From Trachipleistophora hominis (Eukaryota; Microsporidia; Pleistophoridae): DNA of 47,634 nt. This document shows positions 1 through 10,508 of the stretch, one piece after another. Both the position numbers and the translations under genes were made by a program. The first letter of the stretch is position 1, and each line of letters begins with the position of its first letter. The notes below the pieces were generated by a model, which was not told the origin of the DNA, did no database searches, and saw only the letters and a list, made by a program, of their open reading frames with translations. Location of the stretch: positions 1,631 to 49,264 of the forward strand of contig JH993801.1 in NCBI GenBank assembly GCA_000316135.1, given 5' to 3'.

Positions 1-1592
1 TGTTTATATATCTTTTTACAAACATTAATCAAATATAAACGTTTTAAAATGAATCAAAAGTATGTGAACGTAGTTAACTACGGTATTTTCTCTCACTTTA
101 TTAACTAACACTATAATAAGCAATGATAGATAATTCAGTTATTTATAAAAGTTAATTTTACAATCTGTTATATATTATTTAGAATCCATAAAGTCTTAAC
201 CATCATGACAAACGAGTCTTAAATATTCTATTTCCAATAATACTACTAACTTGACTGGTTAGTTAGGAAAATAAAGAGATTGTTCTGTATCTCATTAAAG
301 TGAAAATACCGTATTGTTATTTTAAATATCTTTTCTCAAAACATTTTCGGTTATTATTTACATTTTTAAACACAACTGTACTCAGAAACAAATTTTCTAG
401 CTCCTATTAAAAATATTTGAATAAGAAATAAGAAAATAATTCGAAAAATAAATTAGATTGTACTGGTAGGTAATTGAATTAAAATTTTGTTAACAAACGG
501 AATGGTGCAACTATTATTGAATCGATAACTAAAATAAGTAAAATTGTTAAAATCTAAGACAATTATGATCGACTATTACACTACAAAAAACTTTTATTGC
601 CATAATAATGACATTTACAACTTACACATTTAATTTCTCATAAATACACACATTAATTTCTTGCCATAAAAGGTTAAAAATCTTTATACGTATTACAGAT
701 GTACACAAAAAAAGCGATTAAATGATAGATTTCGCCTATTTCCTTTTTTTGGTTTTTTCCTATTCGTATAATTCATTACATCCTCTCATATTTGTAAAAA
801 TATTTCAGCTTTTTCATTGTTTTTTCTTTTATAATTATGTATTTTGTCTCAATTCCTATTCTATCTGTATTTCTAGTTGTTTTCCGTGTTTATTCTTTTC
901 TATGTTAACATACAGTGTTATATTAATACCACTGCTACCATTTACTTTGTTAAGAACGTTTTTTGCATTCCCTACATCTCTTTCTGCAGAATATACAAAC
1001 TAAATACACCAATTTGCACGGTTATTATTTCATTCCTCGATACTCGTAGATTATTACACAACCTTTTTATCAGGATCCTGATATTAGTTATGCAGGTATC
1101 ACTTTGTCAATTTTGTATTATTCTTTCTTGTCTTACTCTAGATTTTGAACTCTTCTAATTTTTTATGTTAGTTAACCGTATTTTCTTATTGAGTTGCAAT
1201 GTAGTACATTTTCCACTGTGTTATATCGATTTATGTATTTCATACGTAATATTTTGATGTATATTATTACTATATTGTTGATTGCGGTCATTCACATTAC
1301 TGAATAGATGTTCGCTCCTTGTATAGTTTTTCTTGTCTTAGAGGTTAATTGACATTTCATATTTATTATAAAGAACTTTATATATTCTCGCCAAATTATA
1401 ACATACATAGGCATTCTTCTTGTCTACCGGGGTTGATTACTAACTCTCATTCAAACTGATTTTTTTAACTAAAAATCAGTTCAATTATCTCCCTCATATT
1501 CACTGTCTAATCTAACACACCCGCACAAACAGATAAATCCTTAAACACATTGAATAAATCATTAATAAACCCAAAATTTAATAAATAAAAAA
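1..1592. other. AT-rich intergenic region, no supported gene
   Basis: Very AT-rich sequence upstream of transketolase. Two overlapping 93-codon open frames (722-1158) are T-rich, Phe/Ile/Tyr-rich, lack a C-run start motif and resemble nothing I know; I regard them as chance. No tRNA or rRNA was seen. Confidence 0.6.
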
Positions 1593-1595
1593 ATG

Positions 1596-1599
1596 CCCC
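1596..1599 (+). promoter_or_regulatory. C-run start motif, transketolase
   Basis: CCCC lies 8 nt before the ATG at 1608 and downstream of another in-frame ATG at 1593. This favours the second ATG as start. Confidence 0.5.
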
Positions 1600-1607
1600 T
1601 GATTGTA

Positions 1608-3503
1608 ATGGACGAAAAAATTGTGCAAAACGTACGATATCTCTGCGCACAAGTTGTGCAGAGAGCTAACAGCGGGCACCCGGGTACTCCTCTTGCTCTT
1701 ACTCCTTTCATGCATGTGCTATATGGCAAAATTCTTAGGATTCATTCTAAAAAACTCGACCATCCAAATCGTGATATTTTTATAATGTCAAATGGGCATG
1801 CGTGCGTCATTCAATACGTAATGCTGGTTCTTCACGGTATTTTAAAGATGGAAGATTTGGAGAATTTTAGGCAGTTGGGATCCAAAACACCTGGACATCC
1901 TGAAATCTTTACGGATGGGGTCGAGGCTACAACAGGACCACTTGGTCAGGGATTGGCGAACGCTGTTGGTTATTCCATTTCAATTATGAAAATACGTTCC
2001 AAAGCAAAGGTATATGTTATATTTGGTGATGGCTGCTACCAGGAAGGAATCTCACATGAAGCATTCTCTTTGGCTTCACATCTTGTCTTAAAGAACATCA
2101 CCTTTATTTATGATTCAAACAACGTAACGATTGATGGATCAACGGAGCTTTCTATGTCTGATGACCCAGTCCTGCGTTTTCGGTCCTATGATTTTGAGAT
2201 ATACGAGGTTAACGGGGAGGACCTGTTTGAAATCGAACGAGTTTTGAAAATTGAACCAAAGAAGCCTAAATTGATCATCCTCAGGACTCGGATTGCGGAA
2301 GGATGCAGCCGAGTAGGCGATTTCAAAACGCATGGCGCTCCTCTTGGCCAGGCTGTGGTCGATGAGCTGAAGAATGGTTTTGGCGATTTTGAACTTGATG
2401 ATAGTGTTCTCAAATTTTACGATGAAGCCAGGTTAAAAAACCAAAGGCTGTTTGAAGAAGATACAATGCAAAATGATGTCATTAAAGAAACTTATGATAG
2501 TGTTTTGTCGCAAAATAACGAACGGGGTCTGGATCGTGTTAGGGATTATGTGAAAAGCACGAAAAAAATGGCAACACGCGAGCATATCCCACACATCCTT
2601 GATGAATTTGGAGAGGTGTTTAGAATTATCGGCGGCTCGGGTGATCTCACGCCTTCTACGCTCACGAGAAACGAGACAGACATCGATTTTACAAAGAACA
2701 ATAGGAACGGCACTTATATACGCTTTGGCATCAGAGAACATGCCATGTTCGCGATACAAAACGGAGTAACTGCACACGGATATTATCGTGCATTTGGATC
2801 TACATTTCTTAATTTTATATCGTACGGCTTTCCAGCTGTCAGGCTGGCTGCTCTTTCAAGAATTCCGAACATTTATCTGATGACCCACGATTCCATCGGT
2901 CTGGGCGAGGATGGGCCTACGCATCAACCGATTGAAATTCTTCCATTATTGCGCGCTACACCTAACCTGTACGTTTTTAGACCCTGTGATGGCCTCGAAT
3001 CACGTTTTGCGTTTTGGTTTGCTGCAACACGACGAAGTTCGCCTACCGTTATTAGTTTTACCAGACAAAAAGTACCGGAAATTGCAGAAACTAATCTTGA
3101 CAGAATGAAACACGGCGCGTACTTTATATCGAAGCCTGATAACAGTCAAATTACGATTCTGGCATCTGGATCAGAAGTTTCTATTGCTCTTGAAACAGCT
3201 GTTCTCCTAGGCTCTCGTAACATACCAACAGCTGTTGTTTCCTTCCTTTCGTTTGAATTGTTTGAGGAGCAATCCCTGGACTATAAAGAGACGGTTCTGC
3301 ATGATGGAATGAGGGTCTCTCTCGAGGCAGCATCAACCTTTGGTTGGTCGCGATACGCGCATTACAGCATAGGAATAGACGAGTTCGGTCATTCCGCCAA
3401 GGCTGAGGATTTGTACGATCATTTTGGACTTGTTCCTTGCAAACTAGTTGAACAGATTTGCGGTTTTTATAGTAATTACATTACGTCCGGTAACAAGTGT
3501 TGA
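1608..3503 (+). CDS. TKT: Transketolase
   Basis: Thiamine-diphosphate transketolase of the cytosolic non-oxidative pentose phosphate pathway; it moves two-carbon ketol units between sugar phosphates. From the ATG at 1608 it has 631 residues, slightly shorter than the yeast enzyme. Visible motifs in order: NSGHPG (residues 21-26), SNGHA, TTGPLGQGLANAVG, the ThDP/metal motif GDG (about 140-142) with EGISHEA and DSNN, KTHGAPLG, GGSGDLTPS, RFGIREHAM, the block THDSIGLGEDGPTHQP, and the C-terminal GIDEFGHSA. All three domains (PP, Pyr, C-terminal) are therefore present. An in-frame ATG at 1593 would add five residues, but the CCCC motif lies between the two, so I chose 1608. No intron is needed. 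The body is richer in G+C than its flanks. Identity is very secure; the start is less so. Confidence 0.96.
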   Translation: MDEKIVQNVRYLCAQVVQRANSGHPGTPLALTPFMHVLYGKILRIHSKKLDHPNRDIFIMSNGHACVIQYVMLVLHGILKMEDLENFRQLGSKTPGHPEIFTDGVEATTGPLGQGLANAVGYSISIMKIRSKAKVYVIFGDGCYQEGISHEAFSLASHLVLKNITFIYDSNNVTIDGSTELSMSDDPVLRFRSYDFEIYEVNGEDLFEIERVLKIEPKKPKLIILRTRIAEGCSRVGDFKTHGAPLGQAVVDELKNGFGDFELDDSVLKFYDEARLKNQRLFEEDTMQNDVIKETYDSVLSQNNERGLDRVRDYVKSTKKMATREHIPHILDEFGEVFRIIGGSGDLTPSTLTRNETDIDFTKNNRNGTYIRFGIREHAMFAIQNGVTAHGYYRAFGSTFLNFISYGFPAVRLAALSRIPNIYLMTHDSIGLGEDGPTHQPIEILPLLRATPNLYVFRPCDGLESRFAFWFAATRRSSPTVISFTRQKVPEIAETNLDRMKHGAYFISKPDNSQITILASGSEVSIALETAVLLGSRNIPTAVVSFLSFELFEEQSLDYKETVLHDGMRVSLEAASTFGWSRYAHYSIGIDEFGHSAKAEDLYDHFGLVPCKLVEQICGFYSNYITSGNKC

Positions 3504-4419
3504 TTAAAGTAAATCCTTTTGAATTATTTGTTGATGAATTTGTGCTTAAAGAATGTTCCCTTCTAATTTTTTCGCAATCACTGTTAAGGATGATCATCTA
3601 TTTTCATTAAATATGCATTTAATTACCATTTCATACACATCATAACACAAGCAACCTCTTTGTCCACAGAGATCAACCATGGTTATCGATCTTTAGTTGA
3701 TCGTAATAAAAGTTTCTTCTTCTCACCTTTTGGTCGTGTGTAGTAATAACTTTATAGTACTAATTAATTATTAATATTAATTATTAATATTATTTCACAC
3801 ATCTTTTCCGCATTATATGCAATTTATATCCAAGGACATAAATACTAATCAGTACCGGCGTTAAATTTTGTCACATAAGCCTTGTTTGCTAGTATCAGTA
3901 TAGAAATTTTTATCGTGAAAGAGACACTCGTGCCATAAACTAAAACCATTAAGGCCCAGGATGCACATAAATATTTTTTTGATTTCGATGAACGGCGTTG
4001 AACGAGTAAACCTCGTAAAAGAATAAAATGCCTATCCGTGCCAGATTGTTACGAAAAGTTATTTTTGTTAAATAGAGAACAACTTCCTTTCATACTTTAC
4101 CAACAACTATTAAAATTAAAATTATTGGCGGCCCTTGTGCATTTTATAGTGATCAATAAACCAAAATACATTTCTATACAACAAAATAAAATACGTTCTA
4201 TTCCAATACACCAATTATGGAATTATTGATACAAACGAATACATGATCACATAAATTATGATATAAATGACACGATTGTAAATTGTCCGCTGCAGCAATA
4301 TCGGGTATAGGTATACCATGGTAAATTGTTAGCTGTTATGGATGAAAGTTATCCTCAATAACAACTTGTTAGTACAAAAGGAACAGCCCTGCAGTTGAAA
4401 ACAATAACTAAAAACATAT
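3504..4419. other. Intergenic region with one R2 repeat copy
   Basis: Contains a diverged R2 copy (about 3600-3710) and an AT-only palindromic stretch near 3757-3795. A 63-codon frame at 4038 starts only at GTG and is not convincing. Confidence 0.5.
3600..3710 (+). repeat. R2 dispersed repeat copy
   Basis: Diverged copy: TGTCCACAGAGATCAACCAT followed by a GGTTATCGATCTTTAGTTGA-type end. Matches the R2 core at 41045-41090 in order and spacing. Confidence 0.5.
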
Positions 4420-5508
4420 TTATTTTTTTCTCCTCGGCGTTTTTGTTGAAGCTTTCTTTGTTTGCTTTTCTACAGAGCTCTTTTTTTCATCGGATAATTC
4501 TGTTATGTCTTTCTGTTTTGCTTTGGTGTTTTTCTTGGGTGTTTTAGGTGTTTTGGTGGTTTTTTCCTTTTTTGATGCGGTTATATCGGCAGTATCCATG
4601 TCTTGTATATCGGATAACCTCACCGTGTTGCTTTCGGACATGCTGTCCATTTCGCTATTTGCACTCTGAAACTTTTCTTGACCCTCACAAAAACCATTTT
4701 TGGCGAGGTTTTTCCGACCCTTTTGATCGTTGCCTGCCTCCAACTCACTACCACCATTCTTAACATTTTCTCTGTTATCGAAAACCTTACCATCCCTTAA
4801 ATAATCCCCATTCGCCGTTTTTTGTTCTTTTTTTATCTGTGTATCCATGTCTACACGTTTCTTAAAGTAATGTTTTAATCCTTGCCGGTCGTTTATACGC
4901 ACGTTTGCGAGCCCTTGGCCGAGATACTTCTGCTTTAGATAAAGTAAAATATCGACCATTATTATCAGCAATATCATTAAAACGTCGTTTACATGAAATA
5001 TTCGACACAAATATATCAGAATAATATTTCCTAATGTTTTTACCACCGTTCCCTCAGATATGCTGAACAAGTGCTCGTTGGAGAGTACTTTGAGAATAAA
5101 AATGCTTACAAATTCGTTTACGATAAGCCACAGTGTAACATTTGATACTGGTTCCTTGCTGTCTCTCATAGAGCTGAACAATCCGAATTTGCCTATATAG
5201 CACAGAGAGGCACTCATTTCCAGAATGTAGGGCATTCGACTCATCACGGGAAATAGCAGGCAACCAATGAAAAACGACCCAATTACAATATTATTTACAT
5301 AAAATTGCTTGTAGACCAAGTTTGCAATCAATGGGGGGATAAAATATGTCAGGGTAACAGGCAGAATAATTTTGAGCGGTTGTGTTGTTGTGAGCAATTT
5401 TGAGTATATCCTGCACATGTTAAGGGTGGCTGATACTACAATAAGTGGTATAATCGGCTGGAGCACATCGACTAATCTCAGTGATGCAAAATCTTCTAAT
5501 TTAAACAT
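4420..5508 (-). CDS. Polytopic membrane protein with Lys-rich tail, unknown function
   Basis: 362 residues from the ATG at 5508, which is directly preceded by CCCCT; upstream in-frame extension would need TTG. The first ~200 residues hold about six or seven hydrophobic spans, including stretches ending IVVSATLNM, VTLTYFIPPLIANLVY, GSFFIGCLLFPVM, LWLIVNEFVSIFILKVL, LGNIILIYLCRIF and VLMILLIIMVDILLYL. The remaining ~160 residues are hydrophilic and end in a strongly basic run (KTPKTPKKNTKAKQK, then TKTPRRKK). The layout of several spans plus a cytosolic Lys-rich tail recalls TRIC-type cation channels, but I see none of their diagnostic motifs, so this is only a resemblance in layout. No homologue recognised. 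It probably sits in an internal or plasma membrane with the tail in the cytosol. Confidence 0.85.
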   Translation of the reverse strand: MFKLEDFASLRLVDVLQPIIPLIVVSATLNMCRIYSKLLTTTQPLKIILPVTLTYFIPPLIANLVYKQFYVNNIVIGSFFIGCLLFPVMSRMPYILEMSASLCYIGKFGLFSSMRDSKEPVSNVTLWLIVNEFVSIFILKVLSNEHLFSISEGTVVKTLGNIILIYLCRIFHVNDVLMILLIIMVDILLYLKQKYLGQGLANVRINDRQGLKHYFKKRVDMDTQIKKEQKTANGDYLRDGKVFDNRENVKNGGSELEAGNDQKGRKNLAKNGFCEGQEKFQSANSEMDSMSESNTVRLSDIQDMDTADITASKKEKTTKTPKTPKKNTKAKQKDITELSDEKKSSVEKQTKKASTKTPRRKK

Positions 5509-5509
5509 A

Positions 5510-5513
5510 GGGG
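5510..5513 (-). promoter_or_regulatory. C-run start motif
   Basis: CCCC one base before the ATG at 5508 (minus strand reads CCCCTATG). Confidence 0.55.
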
Positions 5514-6080
5514 CTCTCAAAATGTTTATTGATTAAAACATTCGGTATTGACACAAACAAAAATTGTTACAGGTTTCAAAGTATCTTTGCTTGTCTAATG
5601 AAAATTCTATAATGATTTTGTTTTATACACTGCTTATTTAATCAAACTCTTTTTGGACTATGGAAGGAAAATAAGGCAATTTGTATTATTTCAAAATCCT
5701 CGTATTAGACTATGAAAGGAAAGTAAAGCAATTTGTTTTTTTAAAATTCTTTTTTCGGTGAACAATAAACTATGTTTACCGCATGAGGTTCAGATAGTTG
5801 GACCTAAAACATTCCTTATCCTATTAACTTGCAGTGTTCTCAATGGACATGGCAGCAGAGTGTAAGGCTGTCTTTTTTGTGATAGGCAAAAATGTCAAAT
5901 GTTTTGTGATTATTAATTGATAGTGAATTAAATTATCAGAACACAAAATTTACAATTTATTATAATAATCTTTAACACTATAGCCTCTATTTTAATTTGT
6001 TTCCTATATAAAAATAATTTTATAATACACATCTTTGCACGCAAAGCTGTCGTTATATCATTGTATTTTGACTTACAGTC

Positions 6081-6176
6081 TACTATATTTTTAAAAATAT
6101 CTTTATTTGCTTTCACATAGCATAAGTAGACACTTTTCTGATCCGTTGAGACTAAGCATGGCCATTGGTTTATAAA
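6081..6176 (+). repeat. R2 dispersed repeat copy
   Basis: Core reads GATCCGTTGAGACTAAGCAT then GGCCATTGGTTTAT, aligned with other R2 cores. The AT-rich left arm TTTATTTGCTTTCACATAGC is also shared. Confidence 0.55.
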
Positions 6177-6957
6177 AAATTACCTGTATAAGAAGTCTCT
6201 GTTAAAGCAATAACTGAGGACAAGGTGAATGTGCAAGCCCTTAATACAACTAACATATCAATATAGGGAAGGTTTTGTTTTCTTGGCCTATTCGAGAACA
6301 CGCTCACTGCATTTTGAAGTTAAAATAATTAACAAAGCTACCATTTTTGTAGAATTCTATAATACGTGGAGCAAAATGTTTTTCAAGCGTAAACTGATGT
6401 ACACATCTAAATTATTCATTTTGCTGTAAATAGCAAAGCATTCTGTTACAGCCAACATACATATTGACAGGGCAATCTCCCTCCAAATATATATTCGCAA
6501 TAAAAACCAAAAGGTGGAAAATTCCTACACTCTTCTAATAAAACGTTCTATAATATCAAACAACAACAAAAAAAATCAATTAGCTACTTTGAGTTCGCTG
6601 TACTAGATGAACGGGAATACGATACAATTTCAGAGTGTTAACCAACATACCTTTTAGTAGAATGGTTTTTAAGTGATTTATAATTGTCAGTCTTTCTAAA
6701 ATTTTGATTTATGTTTTCTTTTAAACAAATTAAGTTGTTTGATTGTTTATAATAATTAGCCGAATAGACGTGCAAAAAATAAGGTATAAACATACGTTTG
6801 CAAATAAGTTTAGTATCTCAATACTGTTCAAAAAATATTCTGAAGTGTTAAACTTAATAAAGAGCTATTCTAAGTCCGTAAAAGCACCTGATAAGAATTT
6901 AATTAAAATAGTGATAAATTAAATAAAGCTATCTTACAAAAAAAAACAAAGCGCTTT

Positions 6958-7140
6958 ATGACTTTGATCGAGAAGAAGACAGAACCTACTGATTTTAACA
7001 TCCGTGATATCTTAATCTTTATAGGTATAATACTTTTTTTTATTGCGTTTTTCTTTATATTTAAGTTTGTGTGGTCGTACATAAAAGTGTATGTTCTTAA
7101 AAGCAAGGAACGTCTGGAAACGTGTGAGACAGAAATATAG
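6958..7140 (+). CDS. Small single-span membrane protein, uncertain
   Basis: 60 residues: a charged N-terminus (IEKKTEPTDFNIRD), one strong hydrophobic helix of about 26 residues (ILIFIGIILFFIAFFFIFK), and a basic/acidic tail (KSKERLETCETEI). The size, a short polar head and one helix recall Sec61-gamma/Sss1-type or other small ER subunits, but no diagnostic residue is visible. There is no C-run start motif, and the region is AT-rich, where a hydrophobic frame can arise by chance. Real gene possible; function unknown. Confidence 0.35.
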   Translation: MTLIEKKTEPTDFNIRDILIFIGIILFFIAFFFIFKFVWSYIKVYVLKSKERLETCETEI

Positions 7141-7518
7141 GACACTTGACATGTTGTAAAGGAAATGCAATAATGTGCTTCTAAAGACGTAATTTGAATA
7201 ATACTGCATTGTAGCAAATAAATTGTCTTAAACAGTAATTCTTGTAATGATTTGTTCCATGTATTCTTTAAGAAGATAAACTCTGTATTTATAAGTTCAA
7301 TATAAATATTGAAAACAGAGAGACGGTTTACGCCAGAAATTATGTTTCACTAGGATAAATATTGATAGGTCTGATCTTGAATTCGTTACGATAAAATAAA
7401 CATCAACGTTGACTTTAAAACAAAGAAAACAAGGATATCTATCGCATAGATATATGCCACGTATACTGGTTCAGAAGAGATGTTGCTGAACCTTTCTTGT
7501 TAAAGTTAAAATAAATCA

Positions 7519-7580
7519 ACTTTTATTCATGAATGTTATTCTGAAACGTATTACTCTCATTGTTGCTCATGAATAAAAGT
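7519..7580. repeat. 14-bp perfect inverted repeat
   Basis: ACTTTTATTCATGA (7519-7532) and TCATGAATAAAAGT (7567-7580) are exact reverse complements, separated by 34 nt. No gene lies between the arms. Confidence 0.6.
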
Positions 7581-8838
7581 AAAAAATTTACCGATCTATA
7601 ACGACTATAGCAACATTGCATGTAAAAGATAGTGGATTCGTGATATAGGACCAGTAAATAGGCACATTTAAGAATAGTAAAATTATGTATGGTTTTGTAC
7701 AAATTGCAGAGAGATGTGATATTCGTTAAAAATACTAGGCGTGTATGGATCAGTGCCGACTGTTTGCCACTAAAAATGATGTAGCCTGCCTATATTTTCT
7801 TGTTTGTTGTATTGAATTAATTGATTCGCGTTTTATCAAGAAAACGTCTTTTTCAAATGTGCGCTAAATTAACTTTGTAGAAATTTAATTAAATCAAAAT
7901 TTGAGAAAAAGAGGGTAAATTAGTTTAGAAAGTATCCACGTCATCTCTCATTCCAAATCGTTATACGCAAATTGCTGCCCTCTGACATAAAGCGTACTAT
8001 TGATTTTTATGTTCTTAAATTTCGCGAATATGATACTTTGTTTTTATATATTTCTGAAATGCCTGAAAATCATTTGAAATGACGATTTGATAATTTAATT
8101 TCTGTTTATTAAAAAATTTAGAAACGATATTTTTACACTTACATCAATAATTTAATATGTACGATATTGTATTCATAAAAAGAGAATATAACAAAAATAT
8201 TAGCTTTTATATAGTTAACGTACCAACGCAATTTACCTACCTCTTAATGCTTTCTTATCGTTAGCTCTCTTGTATTTGGTTAGGTGATACGTATGAAAGA
8301 GATAATTGACCTAACTTTTAGTTAAGAGAGAATTCTATTTGCAAATTTTTTTCTTGTAATTAATTTTGATTAAAGCAAATAAAATATTAATTTCGATGAG
8401 AAATGGATATAATCCAAAGTTTTTCTGTTCTGTAACCGGAAAAAAGGCTTAACGTTACAGCAAATATTCATCTTCATTTGAAGGTGAACATGCTAATGGT
8501 CGTTTGGACGATGTTAATCGTAAACAAATTGAAAAGCGTAGCTAAAGCTGTTCTGAAAGATTCTTACTGGAAAAAGACAAAGCAATATAGTATACCAAAT
8601 TGTAACTAAAAAATTAATGGGCAGCAAACAGGCATATTGAGTATGTCAAGCATGATATACCATTGTTAGTTTATATTTGCGCTATTTCAGAGTTATATTC
8701 GTGGCTCACCCGTGATATTGCTGTTTACTACGGTTTTAAGTGCGCAATTTTTCATTTGTTATCCCCTTCTCATTTTTACCATCCGCCAATCATTTTTTTA
8801 CATTTGTAAACCAACGGTTCAAAAACTCACAAAATTTA

Positions 8839-8841
8839 CCC
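8839..8841 (+). promoter_or_regulatory. C-run start motif, J-domain gene
   Basis: CCC four bases before the ATG at 8846 (CCCATTCATG). Confidence 0.45.
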
Positions 8842-8845
8842 ATTC

Positions 8846-10285
8846 ATGATTCTTTTCCTCCTTTTAGTCTCTACGGAATCAAACCTCCGTCAGAATTTGG
8901 ATCTCTTCTTCTCCTACGTTGACAACGGACAGTTAAGAACTGCCCGGCAAGTAATCTCAAACTTGTTTGACAATGACAGTTCGAATGCGCTGGTTAGGAA
9001 GAAATACGCCAGTTTTTTGATGGAGCTCGGGGATTACGATAAAGTGTTAGCAGTTTTTAAAGATGATGAAAAGTTGGTTGGCGAGGCTGTAAAAATGAAG
9101 ACAATGCTCAAGAATTTGAAGGAGAACGTGCACAAGATATACCTAAAGAGCCCGTTTTCAAAGCCTGTGATGGTAGAACTGATCAAACAAAAGATGTTGA
9201 CGAACATGAGCGAATGCTACACGCTCCTTTCGAAGGCTGAGATGCTGTTCAAAGATGATGACAAGATAATTTACCTGCGTGCACTGTACCATGCGTTCAG
9301 ATCAGAGAATCAGCTTGCTCATCAATCGCTGTTGCGTTCAGGAAGTAACCGCGCAGGAATATTCAAAAATATGTGTGATATGTACAAAAAATTGAGCAGC
9401 GGAAGTTTTAGGTACGCAGAAACGAAAGGCTTGGTGGACAAATTGCGCACTCTACAGGTAAATGACAAACACCCGTCAATATTTTACATGTTACTGATTA
9501 ACTCTCTGGTTTTCCTGGTGAAGAACGGTGCTGAGGAAAATAGGAAGGTGACTGAATACGCTGAGCTGCTTTGCAAGCTTGAGAAAAAGGATGATTCGTA
9601 TGTTTTGCTTATCAAGGCGCTGCTGGCAGAAGGAAAGGTGAAAGAGTCCTGTGAACAGATAGGAAAAATAAAAAATGCGTCGTTGCGTGAGAGAACCGAG
9701 CGCACGATTGAAGTAATGAAAAAGAAGAAAATTGAGGAGAGGAAAAGAGCGGAGGAGCAGCGAAAGAGCGAAAATAAAAGAAAAACGAATGAAGAGGAGA
9801 GAAAAAGGAGAGTTGAAGAACAGCGAAGGCAGGAAAAAGAACGGAAGGAAAAGCAACGCGCAAGCCAGCACCAGAGATACGCAGGTACAAATACAGACAG
9901 CAAAGGATATTATAAATTGTTAGGCGTTGAGCCAACAGCAACACCAAAGGATATAAAGGCAAGGTACAACAAGCTGGTGCTCAAGTACGATGTTGATAGG
10001 CAAAAGGTTAAACCTACCGAACAAGAAAAAGAACGGCTGACGCAGAAACTTGCAATGATAAACCAGGCACGCGATGTTCTTTTAAATCCAAAGAAGCGCA
10101 AACTGTATGATAGTGGCATGTTGGATCAGCAAGGGTACGGCGGTGGACATGCTGCTGCTAACAACGAACAGGTTAAACAGATGCTCGAGGCTTTCTTTGG
10201 AAGAGGTGGTGGACAATCGTTCTTCTTTGATTTAGGCGGCAATCAAGGTGGCTATAGAAGGTCGCAGACTTTTTATTTTGTTTAA
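8846..10285 (+). CDS. ER-type TPR and J-domain protein with degenerate HPD (DNAJC3/P58-like)
   Basis: 479 residues. A short hydrophobic N-terminus (MILFLLLVSTES) looks like a signal peptide, so the protein probably enters the ER. Residues ~15-290 are helical with TPR-like pairs (for example FFSYVDNGQLRTARQVISNL). A highly charged Lys/Glu/Arg helix follows (~290-345), then a J domain (~354-428, from GYYKLLGVEPTATPKDIKAR to NPKKRKLYDSG) and a Gly/Phe-rich tail. This order, with the J domain last and a total near 500 residues, fits DNAJC3/P58IPK. The J domain reads KYDVDR where KYHPDK is expected: His to Asp at 382, Pro to Val at 383, Asp 384 kept. HPD is needed to stimulate Hsp70 ATPase, so this may bind clients or BiP without activating it. 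The start is an ATG next to CCC. Confidence 0.85.
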   Translation: MILFLLLVSTESNLRQNLDLFFSYVDNGQLRTARQVISNLFDNDSSNALVRKKYASFLMELGDYDKVLAVFKDDEKLVGEAVKMKTMLKNLKENVHKIYLKSPFSKPVMVELIKQKMLTNMSECYTLLSKAEMLFKDDDKIIYLRALYHAFRSENQLAHQSLLRSGSNRAGIFKNMCDMYKKLSSGSFRYAETKGLVDKLRTLQVNDKHPSIFYMLLINSLVFLVKNGAEENRKVTEYAELLCKLEKKDDSYVLLIKALLAEGKVKESCEQIGKIKNASLRERTERTIEVMKKKKIEERKRAEEQRKSENKRKTNEEERKRRVEEQRRQEKERKEKQRASQHQRYAGTNTDSKGYYKLLGVEPTATPKDIKARYNKLVLKYDVDRQKVKPTEQEKERLTQKLAMINQARDVLLNPKKRKLYDSGMLDQQGYGGGHAAANNEQVKQMLEAFFGRGGGQSFFFDLGGNQGGYRRSQTFYFV

Positions 10286-10382
10286 ATAAAATTTTAATAA
10301 CAAAATAAAGAGAACTGTTTTATTCTTATCAGTGGAACGGTTGATGTCGTTATTTTATGGTACTTTGAAATAATTGGCTTGT

Positions 10383-10508
10383 GTTACAGACTATAAAATT
10401 TATGTTACAGACTCTAAAATTTATGTTAAAGATTATAAAATTTATGTTAAAATTATAAAATTTATGTTACAGACTATAAAATTTATGTTAAAATTATAAA
10501 ATTTATTT
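10383..10508. repeat. Tandem repeat, 20-21 bp unit
   Basis: About six units of GTTACAGACTATAAAATT followed by TAT, some shortened to a GTTAAAATTATAAAATT form. Located about 100 bp after the stop codon of the J-domain gene. Confidence 0.8.

Larger units (their letters stand above)
5509..6957. other. Intergenic region
   Basis: AT-rich. Contains a short direct repeat (GACTATGGAAGGAAAATAAG-like at 5657-5678 and 5706-5727) and an R2 copy near 6081-6176. Open frames of 62-66 codons here look random. Confidence 0.5.
7141..8845. other. Intergenic region
   Basis: Holds a 14-bp perfect inverted repeat (7519/7567). Part of an R2-like tail lies at about 8282-8332. A 39-codon frame at 8490-8609 (begins MLMVVWTMLIV, then basic) has codons less AT-rich than its surroundings, but I cannot assign it. 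Confidence 0.5.

Noticed and set aside
722..1158. Two overlapping 93-codon open frames
   Set aside because: T-rich, composition-driven Phe/Ile/Tyr content, no start motif, no family resemblance.
4038..4229. 63-codon open frame
   Set aside because: Starts only with GTG and lies in AT-rich spacer; no recognisable motif.
8490..8609. 39-codon frame beginning MLMVVWTMLIV
   Set aside because: Coding-like but too short, with no C-run motif or homologue I recognise; kept only as a note.
9484..9962. Long minus-strand open frames opposite the J-protein gene
   Set aside because: Mirror of the Lys/Glu-rich coding strand (Phe/Leu/Ser-rich antisense); shadow of the real gene.
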